64,000 bases of DNA from Eledone cirrhosa (taxonomy: Eukaryota > Mollusca > Cephalopoda > Octopoda > Eledonidae): assembly GCA_964016885.1 (NCBI GenBank), contig OZ024759.1, positions 1,501,001 through 1,565,000 on the forward strand, written 5' to 3'. Positions 40,461 to 54,129 of the stretch are shown piece by piece. Both the position numbers and the translations under genes were made by a program. The notes beneath the pieces were generated by a model that was given only the letters and a program-made list of their open reading frames with translations, was not told the origin of the DNA and searched no databases. The first letter of the stretch is position 1. Every line of letters begins with the position of its first letter.

Positions 40461-43400
40461 TTGTAACATGACACAGTCTATATTAGTAACATGACAGTCT
40501 ATATTAGTAACATGACAAAGTCTATATTAGTAACATGACAAAGTCTATATTAGTAACATGACAAAGTCTATATTAGTAACATGACAAAGTCTATATTAGT
40601 AGCATGACACAGTCTATATTAGTAACATGACAAAGTCTATATTAGTAACATGACACAGTCTATATTAGTAACATGACAAAGTCTATATTAGTAACATGAC
40701 AAAGTCTATATTAGTAGCATGACACAGTCTATATTAGTAACATGACAAAGTCTATATTAGTAACATGACACAGTCTATATTAGTAACATGACAAAGTCTA
40801 TATTAGTAACATGACACAGTCTATATTAGTAACATGACAAAGTCTATATTAGTAACATGACACAGTCTATATTAGTAACATGACATAGTCTATATTAGTA
40901 ACATGACAAAGTCTATATTAGTAGCATGACACAGTCTATATTAGTAACATGACACAGTCTATATTAGTAACATGACAAAGTCTATATTAGTAACATGACA
41001 CAGTCTATATTAGTAACATGACAAAGTCTATATTAGTAACATGACAAAGTCTATATTAGTAGCATGACACAGTCTATATTAGTAACATGACAAAGTCTAT
41101 ATTAGTAACATGACACAGTCTATATTAGTAACATGACAAAGTCTATATTAGTAACATGACACAGTCTATATTAGTAACATGACAAAGTCTATATTAGTAA
41201 CATGACACAGTCTATATTAGTAACATGACAAAGTCTATATTAGTAACATGACAAAGTCTATATTAGTAACATGACACAGTCTATATTAGTAACATGACAA
41301 AGTCTATATTAGTAACATGACACAGTCTATATTAGTAACATGACAAAGTCTATATTAGTAACATGACACAGTCTATATTAGTAACATGACAGTCTATATT
41401 ATTAACATGACAAAGTCTATATTAGTAACATGACAAAGTCTATATTAGTAACATGACAAAGTCTATATTAGTAACATGACAAAGTCTATATTAGTAGCAT
41501 GACACAGTCTATATTAGTAACATGACAAAGTCTATATTAGTAACATGACACAGTCTATATTAGTAACATGACAAAGTCTATATTAGTAACATGACACAGT
41601 CTATATTAGTAACATGACATAGTCTATATTAGTAACATGACAAAGTCTGTATTAGTAGCATGACACAGTCTATATTAGTAACATGACACAGTCTATATTA
41701 GTAACATGACAGTCTATATTAGTAACATGACAAAGTCTATATTAGTAGCATGACAAAGTCTATATTAGTAACATGACACAGTCTATATTAGTAACATGAC
41801 AATCTATATTAGTAACATGACACAGTCTATATTAGTAGCATGACAAAGTCTATATTAGTAACATGACAGTCTATATTAGTAACATGACAAAGTCTATATT
41901 AGTAGCATGACAAAGTCTATATTAGTAGCATGACACAGTCTATATTAGTAACATGACACAGTCTATATTAGTAACATGACACAGTCTATATTAGTAACAT
42001 GACAAAGTCTATATTAGTAGCATGACAAAGTCTATATTATTAACATGACAAAGTCTATATTAGTAACATGACACAGTCTATATTAATAACATGACAAAGT
42101 CTATATTAGTAACATGACAAAGTCTATATTAGTAACATGACACAGTCTATATTAGTAATATCACAAAGTCTATATTAGTAACATGACACTGTCTATATTA
42201 GTAACTTGACAAAGTCTATATTAGTAACATGCCACAGTCTATATTAGTAACATGACACAGTCTATATTAGTAACATGACACAGTTTATATTAGTAACATG
42301 ACAAAGTCTATATTAGTAACATGACACAGTCTATATTAGTAACATGACAAAGACTCTATTAGTAACATGACAAAGTCTATATTAGTAACATGACAGTCTA
42401 TATTAGTAACATGACAAAATCTATATTAGTAACATGACAGTCTATATTAGTAACATGACAAAGTCTATATTAGTAACATGACAGTCTATATTGTACCATG
42501 ACACAGTCTATATTAGTAACATGACATAGTCTATATTAGTAACATGACAAAGTCTATATTAGTAACATGACAGTCTATATTGTAACATGACACAGTCTAT
42601 ATTAGTAACATGACACAGTCTATATTAATAACATGACAGTCTATATTAGTAACATGACACAGTCTATATTAGTAACATGACAAAGTCTATATTAGTAACA
42701 TGACAAAGTCTATATTAGTAACATGACAAAGTCTATATTAGTAGTATGACAAAGTCTATATTAGTAACATGACAGTCTATATTAGTAACATGATAAATCT
42801 ATATTAGTAGCATGACAAAGTCTATATTAGTAGCATGACACAGTCTATATTAGTAACATGACACAGTCTATATTAGTAAAATGACACAGTCTATATTAGT
42901 AACATGACAAAGTCTATATTAGTAGCATGACAAAGTCTATATTAGTAACATGACAAAGTCTATATTAGTAACATGACACAGTCTATATTAGTAACATGAC
43001 AAAGTCTATATTAGTAACATGACAAAGTCTATATTAGTAACATGACAGTCTATATTAGTAACATGACAAAGTCTATATTAGTAACATGACAAAGTCTCTA
43101 TTAGTAACATGACAAAGTCTATATTAGTAACATGACAGTCTATATTAGTAACATGACAAAGTCTCTATTAGTAACATGACAAAGTCTATATTAGTAACAT
43201 GACAGTCTATATTAGTAACATGACAAAGTCTATATTAGTAACATGACAGTCTATATTGTAACATGACACAGTCTATATTAGTAACATGACACAGTTTATA
43301 TTAGTAACATGACATAGTCTATATTAGTAACATGACAAAGTCTATATTAGTAACATGACAGTCTATATTGTAACATGACACAGTCTATATTAGTAACATG

Positions 43401-43538
43401 ACACAGTCTATATTAGTAACATGACAGTCTATATTAGTAACATGACAAAGTCTATATTAGTAACATGACAAAGTCTATATTAGTAACATGACAAAGTCTA
43501 TATTAGTAACATGACAAAGTCTATATTAGTAGCATGAC
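40461..43538 (+). repeat. Family II HOR, copy 4 (partial)
   Basis: TTGTAAC 40461, CATAGTC 40884, ATTATTAAC 41398, GTCTGTATT 41645, AATATCAC 42157, AACTTGAC 42203 and GATAAATC 42792. From 41.4 kb the lag to copy 3 is exactly 9,773 bp; further left it is 9,796 and then 9,819 bp, i.e. steps of one 23-bp monomer. The match stops near 43538, so the last part of the HOR is missing. Confidence 0.88.
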
Positions 43539-43859
43539 AGTCTATATTAGTAACATGACAAAGTCTATATTAGTAACATGACACAGTCTATATTAGTAAC
43601 ATGACAAAGTCTATATTAGTAACATGACAGTCTATATTAGTAACATGACAAAGTCTATATTAGTAACATGACAAGGTCTATATTAGTAACATGACAAAGT
43701 CTATATTAGTAACATGACAAAGTCTCTATTAGTAACATGACAAAGTCTATATTAGTAACATGACAGTCTATATTAGTAACATGACAAAGTCTCTATTAGT
43801 AACATGACAAAGTCTATATTAGTAACATGACAGTCTATATTAGTAACATGACAAAGTCT
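43539..43859 (+). repeat. Linking stretch of monomers
   Basis: About 14 monomers with 21-bp and TCTCTATT types and one CAAGGTC monomer near 43673. It joins HOR copy 4 to the second member of the 7,529-bp pair. Nothing else is visible. Confidence 0.65.
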
Positions 43860-46800
43860 ATATTAGTAACATGACAGTCTATATTGTAACATGACACAGT
43901 CTATATTAGTAACATGACACAGTTTATATTAGTAACATGACATAGTCTATATTAGTAACATGACAAAGTCTATATTAGTAACATGACAGTCTATATTGTA
44001 ACATGACACAGTCTATATTAGTAACATGACACAGTCTATATTAGTAACATGACAGTCTATATTAGTAACATGACAAAGTCTATATTAGTAACATGACAAA
44101 GTCTATATTAGTAACATGACAAAGTCTATATTAGTAACATGACAAAGTCTATATTAGTAGCATGACACAGTCTATATTAGTAACATGACAAAGTCTATAT
44201 TAGTAACATGACACAGTCTATATTAGTAACATGACAAAGTCTATATTAGTAACATGACAAAGTCTATATTAGTAACATGACACAGTCTATATTAGTAACA
44301 TGACACAGTCTATATTAGTAACATGACACTGTCTATATTAGTAACTTGACAAAGTCTATATTAGTAACATGACACAGTCTATATTAGTAACATGACACAG
44401 TCTATATTAGTAACATGACAAAGTCTATATTAGTAGCATGACAAAGTCTATATTAGTAACATGACAAAGTCTATATTAGTAACATGACAGTCTATATTGT
44501 AGTAACATGACAAAGTCTATATTAGTAACATGACAAAGTCTATATTAGTAACATGACACAGTCTATATTAGTAACATGACAAAGTCTATATTAGTAGCAT
44601 GACAAAGTCTATATTAGTAACATGACACAGTCTATATTAGTAACATGACAAAGTCTATATTAGTAGCATGACAAAGTCTATATTAGTAACATGACAAAGT
44701 CTATATTAGTAACATGACAGTCTATATTGTAACATGACACAGTCTATATTAGTAACATGACACAGTCTATATTAGTAACATGACAGTCTATATTAGTAAC
44801 ATGACAAAGTCTATATTAGTAACATGACAAAGTCTATATTAGTAACATGACAAAGTCTATATTAGTAACATGACAAAGTCTATATTAGTAGTATGACAAA
44901 GTCTATATTAGTAACATGACAGTCTATATTAGTAACATGACAAAGTCTATATTAGTAACATGACAGTCTATATTGTAACATGACACAGTCTATATTAGTA
45001 ACATGACACAGTCTATATTAGTAACATGACAGTCTATATTAGTAACATGACACAGTCTATATTAGTAACATGACAAAGTCTATATTAGTAACATGACAAA
45101 GTCTATATTAGTAACATGACAAAGTCTATATTAGTAGTATGACAAAGTCTATATTAGTAACATGACAGTCTATATTAGTAACATGATAAATCTATATTAG
45201 TAGCATGACAAAGTCTATATTAGTAGCATGACACAGTCTATATTAGTAACATGACACAGTCTATATTAGTAAAATGACACAGTCTATATTAGTAACATGA
45301 CAAAGTCTATATTAGTAGCATGACAAAGTCTATATTAGTAACATGACAAAGTCTATATTAGTAACATGACACAGTCTATATTAGTAACATGACAAAGTCT
45401 ATATTAGTAACATGACAAAGTCTATATTAGTAACATGACAGTCTATATTAGTAACATGACAAAGTCTATATTAATAACATGACAAAGTCTCTATTAGTAA
45501 CATGACAAAGTCTATATTAGTAACATGACAGTCTATATTAGTAACATGACAAAGTCTCTATTAGTAACATGACAAAGTCTATATTAGTAACATGACAGTC
45601 TATATTAGTAACATGACAAAGTCTATATTAGTAACATGACAGACTATATTGTAACATGACACAGTCTATATTAGTAACATGACACAGTTTATATTAGTAA
45701 CATGACATAGTCTATATTAGTAACATGACAAAGTCTATATTAGTAACATGACACAGTCTATATTGTAACATGACACAGTCTATATTAGTAACATGACACA
45801 GTCTATATTAGTAACATGACAGTCTATATTAGTAACATGACAAAGTCTATATTAGTAACATGACAAAGTCTATATTAGTAACATGACAAAGTCTATATTA
45901 GTAACATGACAAAGTCTATATTAGTAGCATGACACAGTCTATATTAGTAACATGACAAAGTCTATATTAGTAACATGACACAGTCTATATTAGTAACATG
46001 ACAAAGTCTATATTAGTAACATGACAAAGTCTATATTAGTAACATGACACAGTCTATATTAGTAACATGACAAAGTCTATATTAGTAACATGACACTGTC
46101 TATATTAGTAACTTGACAAAGTCTATATTAGTAACATGACACAGTCTATATTAGTAACATGACACAGTCTATATTAGTAACATGACAAAGTCTATATTAG
46201 TAGCATGACAAAGTCTATATTAGTAACATGACAAAGTCTATATTAGTAACATGACACAGTCTATGTTAGTAACATGACAAAGTCTATATTAGTAACATGA
46301 CAAAGTCTATATTAGTAACATGACACAGTCTATATTAGTAACATGACAAAGTCTATATTAGTAGCATGACAAAGTCTATATTAGTAACATGACACAGTCT
46401 ATATTAGTAACATGACAAAGTCTATATTAGTAGCATGACAAAGTCTATATTAGTAACATGACAAAGTCTATATTAGTAACATGACAGTCTATATTGTAAC
46501 ATGACACAGTCTATATTAGTAACATGACACAGTCTATATTAGTAACATGACAGTCTATATTAGTAACATGACAAAGTCTATATTAGTAACATGACAAAGT
46601 CTATATTAGTAACATGACAAAGTCTATATTAGTAACATGACAAAGTCTATATTAGTAGTATGACAAAGTCTATATTAGTAACATGACAGTCTATATTAGT
46701 AACATGATAAATCTATATTAGTAGCATGACAAAGTCTATATTAGTAGCATGACACAGTCTATATTAGTAACATGACACAGTCTATATTAGTAACATGACA

Positions 46801-47694
46801 CAGTCTATATTAGTAACATGACAAAGTCTATATTAGTAGCATGACAAAGTCTATATTAGTAACATGACAAAGTCTATATTAGTAACATGACACAGTCTAT
46901 ATTAGTAACATGACAAAGTCTATATTAGTAACATGACAGTCTATATTAGTAACATGACAAAGTCTATATTAGTAACATGACAAAGTCTCTATTAGTAACA
47001 TGACAAAGTCTATATTAGTAACATGACAGTCTATATTAGTAACATGACAAAGTCTCTATTAGTAACATGACAAAGTCTATATTAGTAACATGACAGTCTA
47101 TATTAGTAACATGACAAAGTCTATATTAGTAACATGACAGTCTATATTGTAACATGACACAGTCTATATTAGTAACATGACACAGTTTATATTAGTAACA
47201 TGACATAGTCTATATTAGTAACATGACAAAGTCTATATTAGTAACATGACAGTCTATATTGTAACATGACACAGTCTATATTAGTAACATGACACAGTCT
47301 ATATTAGTAACATGACAGTCTATATTAGTAACATGACAAAGTCTATATTAGTAACATGACAAAGTCTATATTAGTAACATGACAAAGTCTATATTAGTAA
47401 CATGACAAAGTCTATATTAGTAGCATTACACAGTCTATATTAGTAACATGACAAAGTCTATATTAGTAACATGACACAGTCTATATTAGTAACATGACAA
47501 AGTCTATATTAGTAACATGACAAAGTCTATATTAGTAACATGACACAGTCTATATTAGTAACATGACAAAGTCTATATTAGTAACATGACACTGTCTATA
47601 TTAGTAACTTGACAAAGTCTATATTAGTAACATGACACAGTCTATATTAGTAACATGACACAGTCTATATTAGTAACATGACAAAGTCTATATT
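43860..47694 (+). repeat. 3.8-kb segment, second copy of the 7,529-bp-spaced pair
   Basis: CAGTTT 43920, AACTTGAC 44343, 46110 and 47606, and GATAAATC 45185 and 46706. Both members share the unusual ACA-spaced TATTGTAAC monomer (38221 and 45750). After about 47694 the partner has AGTAGC types and GTCTATG, while this copy has AATAAC, and the match fades. Confidence 0.9.
44490..44511 (+). repeat. Chimeric monomer
   Basis: This core reads TATTGTAGTAAC, as if the front of a TATTGTAAC monomer were joined to the back of a TATTAGTAAC monomer. Its counterpart in the 7,529-bp partner is an ordinary ACA monomer with GTCTATGTTAG. The total length is equal, so the lag is preserved. It may be a recombination joint at monomer level. 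Confidence 0.75.
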
Positions 47695-47963
47695 AGTAAC
47701 ATGACAAAGTCTATATTAATAACATGACAAAGTCTATATTAGTAACATGACACAGTCTATATTAGTAACATGACAAAGTCTATATTAGTAGCATGACAAA
47801 ATCTATATTAGTAACATGACAGTCTATATTAGTAACATGACAAAGTCTATATTAGTAACATGACAGTCTATATTGTACCATGACACAGTCTATATTAGTA
47901 ACATGACATAGTCTATATTAGTAACATGACAAAGTCTATATTAGTAACATGACAGTCTATATT

Positions 47964-48933
47964 GTAACATGACACAGTCTATATTGGTAACATGACACAG
48001 TCTATATTAGTAACATGACAGTCTATATTAGTAACATGACAAAGTCTATATTAGTAACATGACAAAGTCTATATTAGTAACATGACAAAGTCTATATTAG
48101 TAACATGACAAAGTCTATATTAGTAGTATGACAAAGTCTATATTAGTAACATGACAGTCTATATTAGTAACATGATAAATCTATATTAGTAGCATGACAA
48201 AGTCTATATTAGTAGCATGACACAGTCTATATTAGTAACTTGACACAGTCTATATTAGTAAAATGACACAGTCTATATTAGTAACATGACAAAGTCTATA
48301 TTAGTAGCATGACAAAGTCTATATTAGTAACATGACAAAGTCTATATTAGTAACATGACACAGTCTATATTAGTAACATGACAAAGTCTATATTAGTAAC
48401 ATGACAAAGTCTATATTAGTAACATGACAGTCTATATTAGTAACATGACAAAGTCTATATTAGTAACATGACAAAGTCTCTATTAGTAACATGACAAAGT
48501 CTATATTAGTAACATGACAGTCTATATTAGTAACATGACAAAGTCTCTATTAGTAACATGACAAAGTCTATATTAGTAACATGACAGTCTATATTAGTAA
48601 CATGACAAAGTCTATATTAGTAACATGACAGTCTATATTGTAACATGACACAGTCTATATTAGTAACATGACACAGTTTATATTAGTAACATGACAAAGT
48701 CTATATTAGTAACATGACAAAGTCTATATTAGTAACATGACAGTCTATATTGTAACACGACACAGTCTATATTAGTAACATGACACAGTCTATATTAGTA
48801 ACATGACAGTCTATATTAGTAACATGACAAAGTCTATATTAGTAACATGACAAAGTCTATATTAGTAACATGACAAAGTCTATATTAGTAACATGACACT
48901 GTCTATATTAGTAACTTGACAAAGTCTATATTA
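47964..48933 (+). repeat. 970-bp nested duplication in R1, left unit
   Basis: GATAAATC 48174 and AACACGAC 48754 recur 970 bp later at 49144 and 49724. The left unit has AACTTGAC at 48237 where the right has AACATGAC. The units abut. Confidence 0.9.
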
Positions 48934-49903
48934 GTAACATGACACAGTCTATATTAGTAACATGACACAGTCTATATTAGTAACATGACAGTCTATATTA
49001 GTAACATGACAAAGTCTATATTAGTAACATGACAAAGTCTATATTAGTAACATGACAAAGTCTATATTAGTAACATGACAAAGTCTATATTAGTAGTATG
49101 ACAAAGTCTATATTAGTAACATGACAGTCTATATTAGTAACATGATAAATCTATATTAGTAGCATGACAAAGTCTATATTAGTAGCATGACACAGTCTAT
49201 ATTAGTAACATGACACAGTCTATATTAGTAAAATGACACAGTCTATATTAGTAACATGACAAAGTCTATATTAGTAGCATGACAAAGTCTATATTAGTAA
49301 CATGACAAAGTCTATATTAGTAACATGACACAGTCTATATTAGTAACATGACAAAGTCTATATTAGTAACATGACAAAGTCTATATTAGTAACATGACAG
49401 TCTATATTAGTAACATGACAAAGTCTATATTAGTAACATGACAAAGTCTCTATTAGTAACATGACAAAGTCTATATTAGTAACATGACAGTCTATATTAG
49501 TAACATGACAAAGTCTCTATTAGTAACATGACAAAGTCTATATTAGTAACATGACAGTCTATATTAGTAACATGACAAAGTCTATATTAGTAACATGACA
49601 GTCTATATTGTAACATGACACAGTCTATATTAGTAACATGACACAGTTTATATTAGTAACATGACAAAGTCTATATTAGTAACATGACAAAGTCTATATT
49701 AGTAACATGACAGTCTATATTGTAACACGACACAGTCTATATTAGTAACATGACACAGTCTATATTAGTAACATGACAGTCTATATTAGTAACATGACAA
49801 AGTCTATATTAGTAACATGACAAAGTCTATATTAGTAACATGACAAAGTCTATATTAGTAACATGACAAAGTCTATATTAGTAGCATGACAAAGTCTATA
49901 TTA
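48934..49903 (+). repeat. 970-bp nested duplication in R1, right unit
   Basis: Partner of the preceding unit. The pair itself is copied in R2 (51087-52056 and 52057-53026), so the 970-bp exchange came before the 3,123-bp exchange. Confidence 0.9.
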
Positions 49904-51086
49904 GTAACATGACACAGTCTATATTAGTAACATGACAAAGTCTATATTAGTAACATGACACAGTCTATATTAGTAACATGACAAAGTCTATATTAGTAAC
50001 ATGACACTGTCTATATTAGTAACTTGACCAAGTCTATATTAGTAACATGACACAGTCTATATTAGTAACATGACACAGTCTATATTAGTAACATGACAAA
50101 GTCTATATTAGTAGCATGACAAAGTCTATATTAGTAACATGACAAAGTCTATATTAGTAACATGACACAGTCTATGTTAGTAACATGACAAAGTCTATAT
50201 TAGTAACATGACAAAGTCTATATTAGTAACATGACACAGTCTATATTAGTAACATGACAAAGTCTATATTAGTAGCATGACAAAGTCTATATTAGTAACA
50301 TGACACAGTTTATATTAGTAACATGACATAGTCTATATTAGTAACATGACAAAGTCTATATTAGTAACATGACAGTCTATATTGTAACATGACACAGTCT
50401 ATATTAGTAACATGACACAGTCTATATTAGTAACATGACAGTCTATATTAGTAACATGACAAAGTCTATATTAGTAACATGACAAAGTCTATATTAGTAA
50501 CATGACAAAGTCTATATTAGTAACATGACAAAGTCTATATTAGTAGCATTACACAGTCTATATTAGTAACATGACAAAGTCTATATTAGTAACATGACAC
50601 AGTCTATATTAGTAACATGACAAAGTCTATATTAGTAACATGACAAAGTCTATATTAGTAACATGACACAGTCTATATTAGTAACATGACAAAGTCTATA
50701 TTAGTAACATGACACTGTCTATATTAGTAACTTGACAAAGTCTATATTAGTAACATGACACAGTCTATATTAGTAACATGACACAGTCTATATTAGTAAC
50801 ATGACAAAGTCTATATTAGTAACATGACAAAGTCTATATTAATAACATGACAAAGTCTATATTAGTAACATGACACAGTCTATATTAGTAACATGACAAA
50901 GTCTATATTAGTAGCATGACAAAATCTATATTAGTAACATGACAGTCTATATTAGTAACATGACAAAGTCTATATTAGTAACATGACAGTCTATATTGTA
51001 CCATGACACAGTCTATATTAGTAACATGACATAGTCTATATTAGTAACATGACAAAGTCTATATTAGTAACATGACAGTCTATATT

Positions 51087-52056
51087 GTAACATGACACAG
51101 TCTATATTGGTAACATGACACAGTCTATATTAGTAACATGACAGTCTATATTAGTAACATGACAAAGTCTATATTAGTAACATGACAAAGTCTATATTAG
51201 TAACATGACAAAGTCTATATTAGTAACATGACAAAGTCTATATTAGTAGTATGACAAAGTCTATATTAGTAACATGACAGTCTATATTAGTAACATGATA
51301 AATCTATATTAGTAGCATGACAAAGTCTATATTAGTAGCATGACACAGTCTATATTAGTAACTTGACACAGTCTATATTAGTAAAATGACACAGTCTATA
51401 TTAGTAACATGACAAAGTCTATATTAGTAGCATGACAAAGTCTATATTAGTAACATGACAAAGTCTATATTAGTAACATGACACAGTCTATATTAGTAAC
51501 ATGACAAAGTCTATATTAGTAACATGACAAAGTCTATATTAGTAACATGACAGTCTATATTAGTAACATGACAAAGTCTATATTAGTAACATGACAAAGT
51601 CTCTATTAGTAACATGACAAAGTCTATATTAGTAACATGACAGTCTATATTAGTAACATGACAAAGTCTCTATTAGTAACATGACAAAGTCTATATTAGT
51701 AACATGACAGTCTATATTAGTAACATGACAAAGTCTATATTAGTAACATGACAGTCTATATTGTAACATGACACAGTCTATATTAGTAACATGACACAGT
51801 TTATATTAGTAACATGACAAAGTCTATATTAGTAACATGACAAAGTCTATATTAGTAACATGACAGTCTATATTGTAACACGACACAGTCTATATTAGTA
51901 ACATGACACAGTCTATATTAGTAACATGACAGTCTATATTAGTAACATGACAAAGTCTATATTAGTAACATGACAAAGTCTATATTAGTAACATGACAAA
52001 GTCTATATTAGTAACATGACACTGTCTATATTAGTAACTTGACAAAGTCTATATTA
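51087..52056 (+). repeat. 970-bp nested duplication in R2, left unit
   Basis: Exact positional counterpart, 3,123 bp on, of the R1 left unit, with GATAAATC 51297, AACTTGAC 51360 and AACACGAC 51877. Confidence 0.88.
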
Positions 52057-53026
52057 GTAACATGACACAGTCTATATTAGTAACATGACACAGTCTATAT
52101 TAGTAACATGACAGTCTATATTAGTAACATGACAAAGTCTATATTAGTAACATGACAAAGTCTATATTAGTAACATGACAAAGTCTATATTAGTAACATG
52201 ACAAAGTCTATATTAGTAGTATGACAAAGTCTATATTAGTAACATGACAGTCTATATTAGTAACATGATAAATCTATATTAGTAGCATGACAAAGTCTAT
52301 ATTAGTAGCATGACACAGTCTATATTAGTAACATGACACAGTCTATATTAGTAAAATGACACAGTCTATATTAGTAACATGACAAAGTCTATATTAGTAG
52401 CATGACAAAGTCTATATTAGTAACATGACAAAGTCTATATTAGTAACATGACACAGTCTATATTAGTAACATGACAAAGTCTATATTAGTAACATGACAA
52501 AGTCTATATTAGTAACATGACAGTCTATATTAGTAACATGACAAAGTCTATATTAGTAACATGACAAAGTCTCTATTAGTAACATGACAAAGTCTATATT
52601 AGTAACATGACAGTCTATATTAGTAACATGACAAAGTCTCTATTAGTAACATGACAAAGTCTATATTAGTAACATGACAGTCTATATTAGTAACATGACA
52701 AAGTCTATATTAGTAACATGACAGTCTATATTGTAACATGACACAGTCTATATTAGTAACATGACACAGTTTATATTAGTAACATGACAAAGTCTATATT
52801 AGTAACATGACAAAGTCTATATTAGTAACATGACAGTCTATATTGTAACACGACACAGTCTATATTAGTAACATGACACAGTCTATATTAGTAACATGAC
52901 AGTCTATATTAGTAACATGACAAAGTCTATATTAGTAACATGACAAAGTCTATATTAGTAACATGACAAAGTCTATATTAGTAACATGACAAAGTCTATA
53001 TTAGTAGCATGACAAAGTCTATATTA
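52057..53026 (+). repeat. 970-bp nested duplication in R2, right unit
   Basis: Counterpart of the R1 right unit, with GATAAATC 52267 and AACACGAC 52847. Confidence 0.88.
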
Positions 53027-54129
53027 GTAACATGACACAGTCTATATTAGTAACATGACAAAGTCTATATTAGTAACATGACACAGTCTATATTAGTAAC
53101 ATGACAAAGTCTATATTAGTAACATGACACTGTCTATATTAGTAACTTGACCAAGTCTATATTAGTAACATGACACAGTCTATATTAGTAACATGACACA
53201 GTCTATATTAGTAACATGACAAAGTCTATATTAGTAGCATGACAAAGTCTATATTAGTAACATGACAAAGTCTATATTAGTAACATGACACAGTCTATGT
53301 TAGTAACATGACAAAGTCTATATTAGTAACATGACAAAGTCTATATTAGTAACATGACACAGTCTATATTAGTAACATGACAAAGTCTATATTAGTAGCA
53401 TGACAAAGTCTATATTAGTAACATGACACAGTCTATATTAGTAACATGACAAAGTCTATATTAGTAGCATGACAAAGTCTATATTAGTAACATGACAAAG
53501 TCTATATTAGTAACATGACGGTCTATATTGTAACATGACACAGTCTATATTAGTAACATGACACAGTCTATATTAGTAACATGACAGTCTATATTAGTAA
53601 CATGACAAAGTCTATATTAGTAACATGACAAAGTCTATATTAGTAACATGACATAGTCTATATTAGTAGTATGACAAAGTCTATATTAGTAACATGACAG
53701 TCTATATTAGTAACATGATAAATCTATATTAGTAGCATGACAAAGTCTATATTAGTAGCATGACACAGTCTATATTAGTAACATGACACAGTCTATATTA
53801 GTAACATGACACAGTCTATATTAGTAACATGACAAAGTCTATATTAGTAGCATGACAAAGTCTATATTAGTAACATGACAAAGTCTATATTAGTAACATG
53901 ACACAGTCTATATTAGTAACATGACAAAGTCTATATTAGTAACATGACAAAGTCTCTATTAGTAACATGACAAAGTCTATATTAGTAACATGACAGTCTA
54001 TATTAGTAACATGACAAAGTCTCTATTAGTAACATGACAAAGTCTATATTAGTAACATGACAGTCTATATTAGTAACATGACAAAGTCTATATTAGTAAC
54101 ATGACAGTCTATATTGTAACATGACACAG

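Larger units (their letters stand above)
47163..50285 (+). repeat. Family III tandem unit R1 (3,123 bp)
   Basis: Landmarks CAGTTT 47183, CATTACAC 47424, AACTTGAC 47606, AATAAC 47718, ATTGG 47984, AACTTGAC 48237, 48913 and 50021 (the last followed by CCA), GATAAATC 48174 and 49144, and AACACGAC 48754 and 49724. Every one recurs at +3,123 bp. Edges are set where the match begins and ends, and the two units abut exactly. Confidence 0.94.
50286..54129 (+). repeat. Family III tandem unit R2 (3,844 bp)
   Basis: The first 3,123 bp repeats R1: CAGTTT 50306, CATTACAC 50547, AACTTGAC 50729, 52036 and 53144, GATAAATC 51297 and 52267, AACACGAC 51877 and 52847. From 53409 it carries a further 0.72 kb with GACGGTC at 53518 and GATAAATC 53717 that R1 lacks but R3 has. 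Confidence 0.92.
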
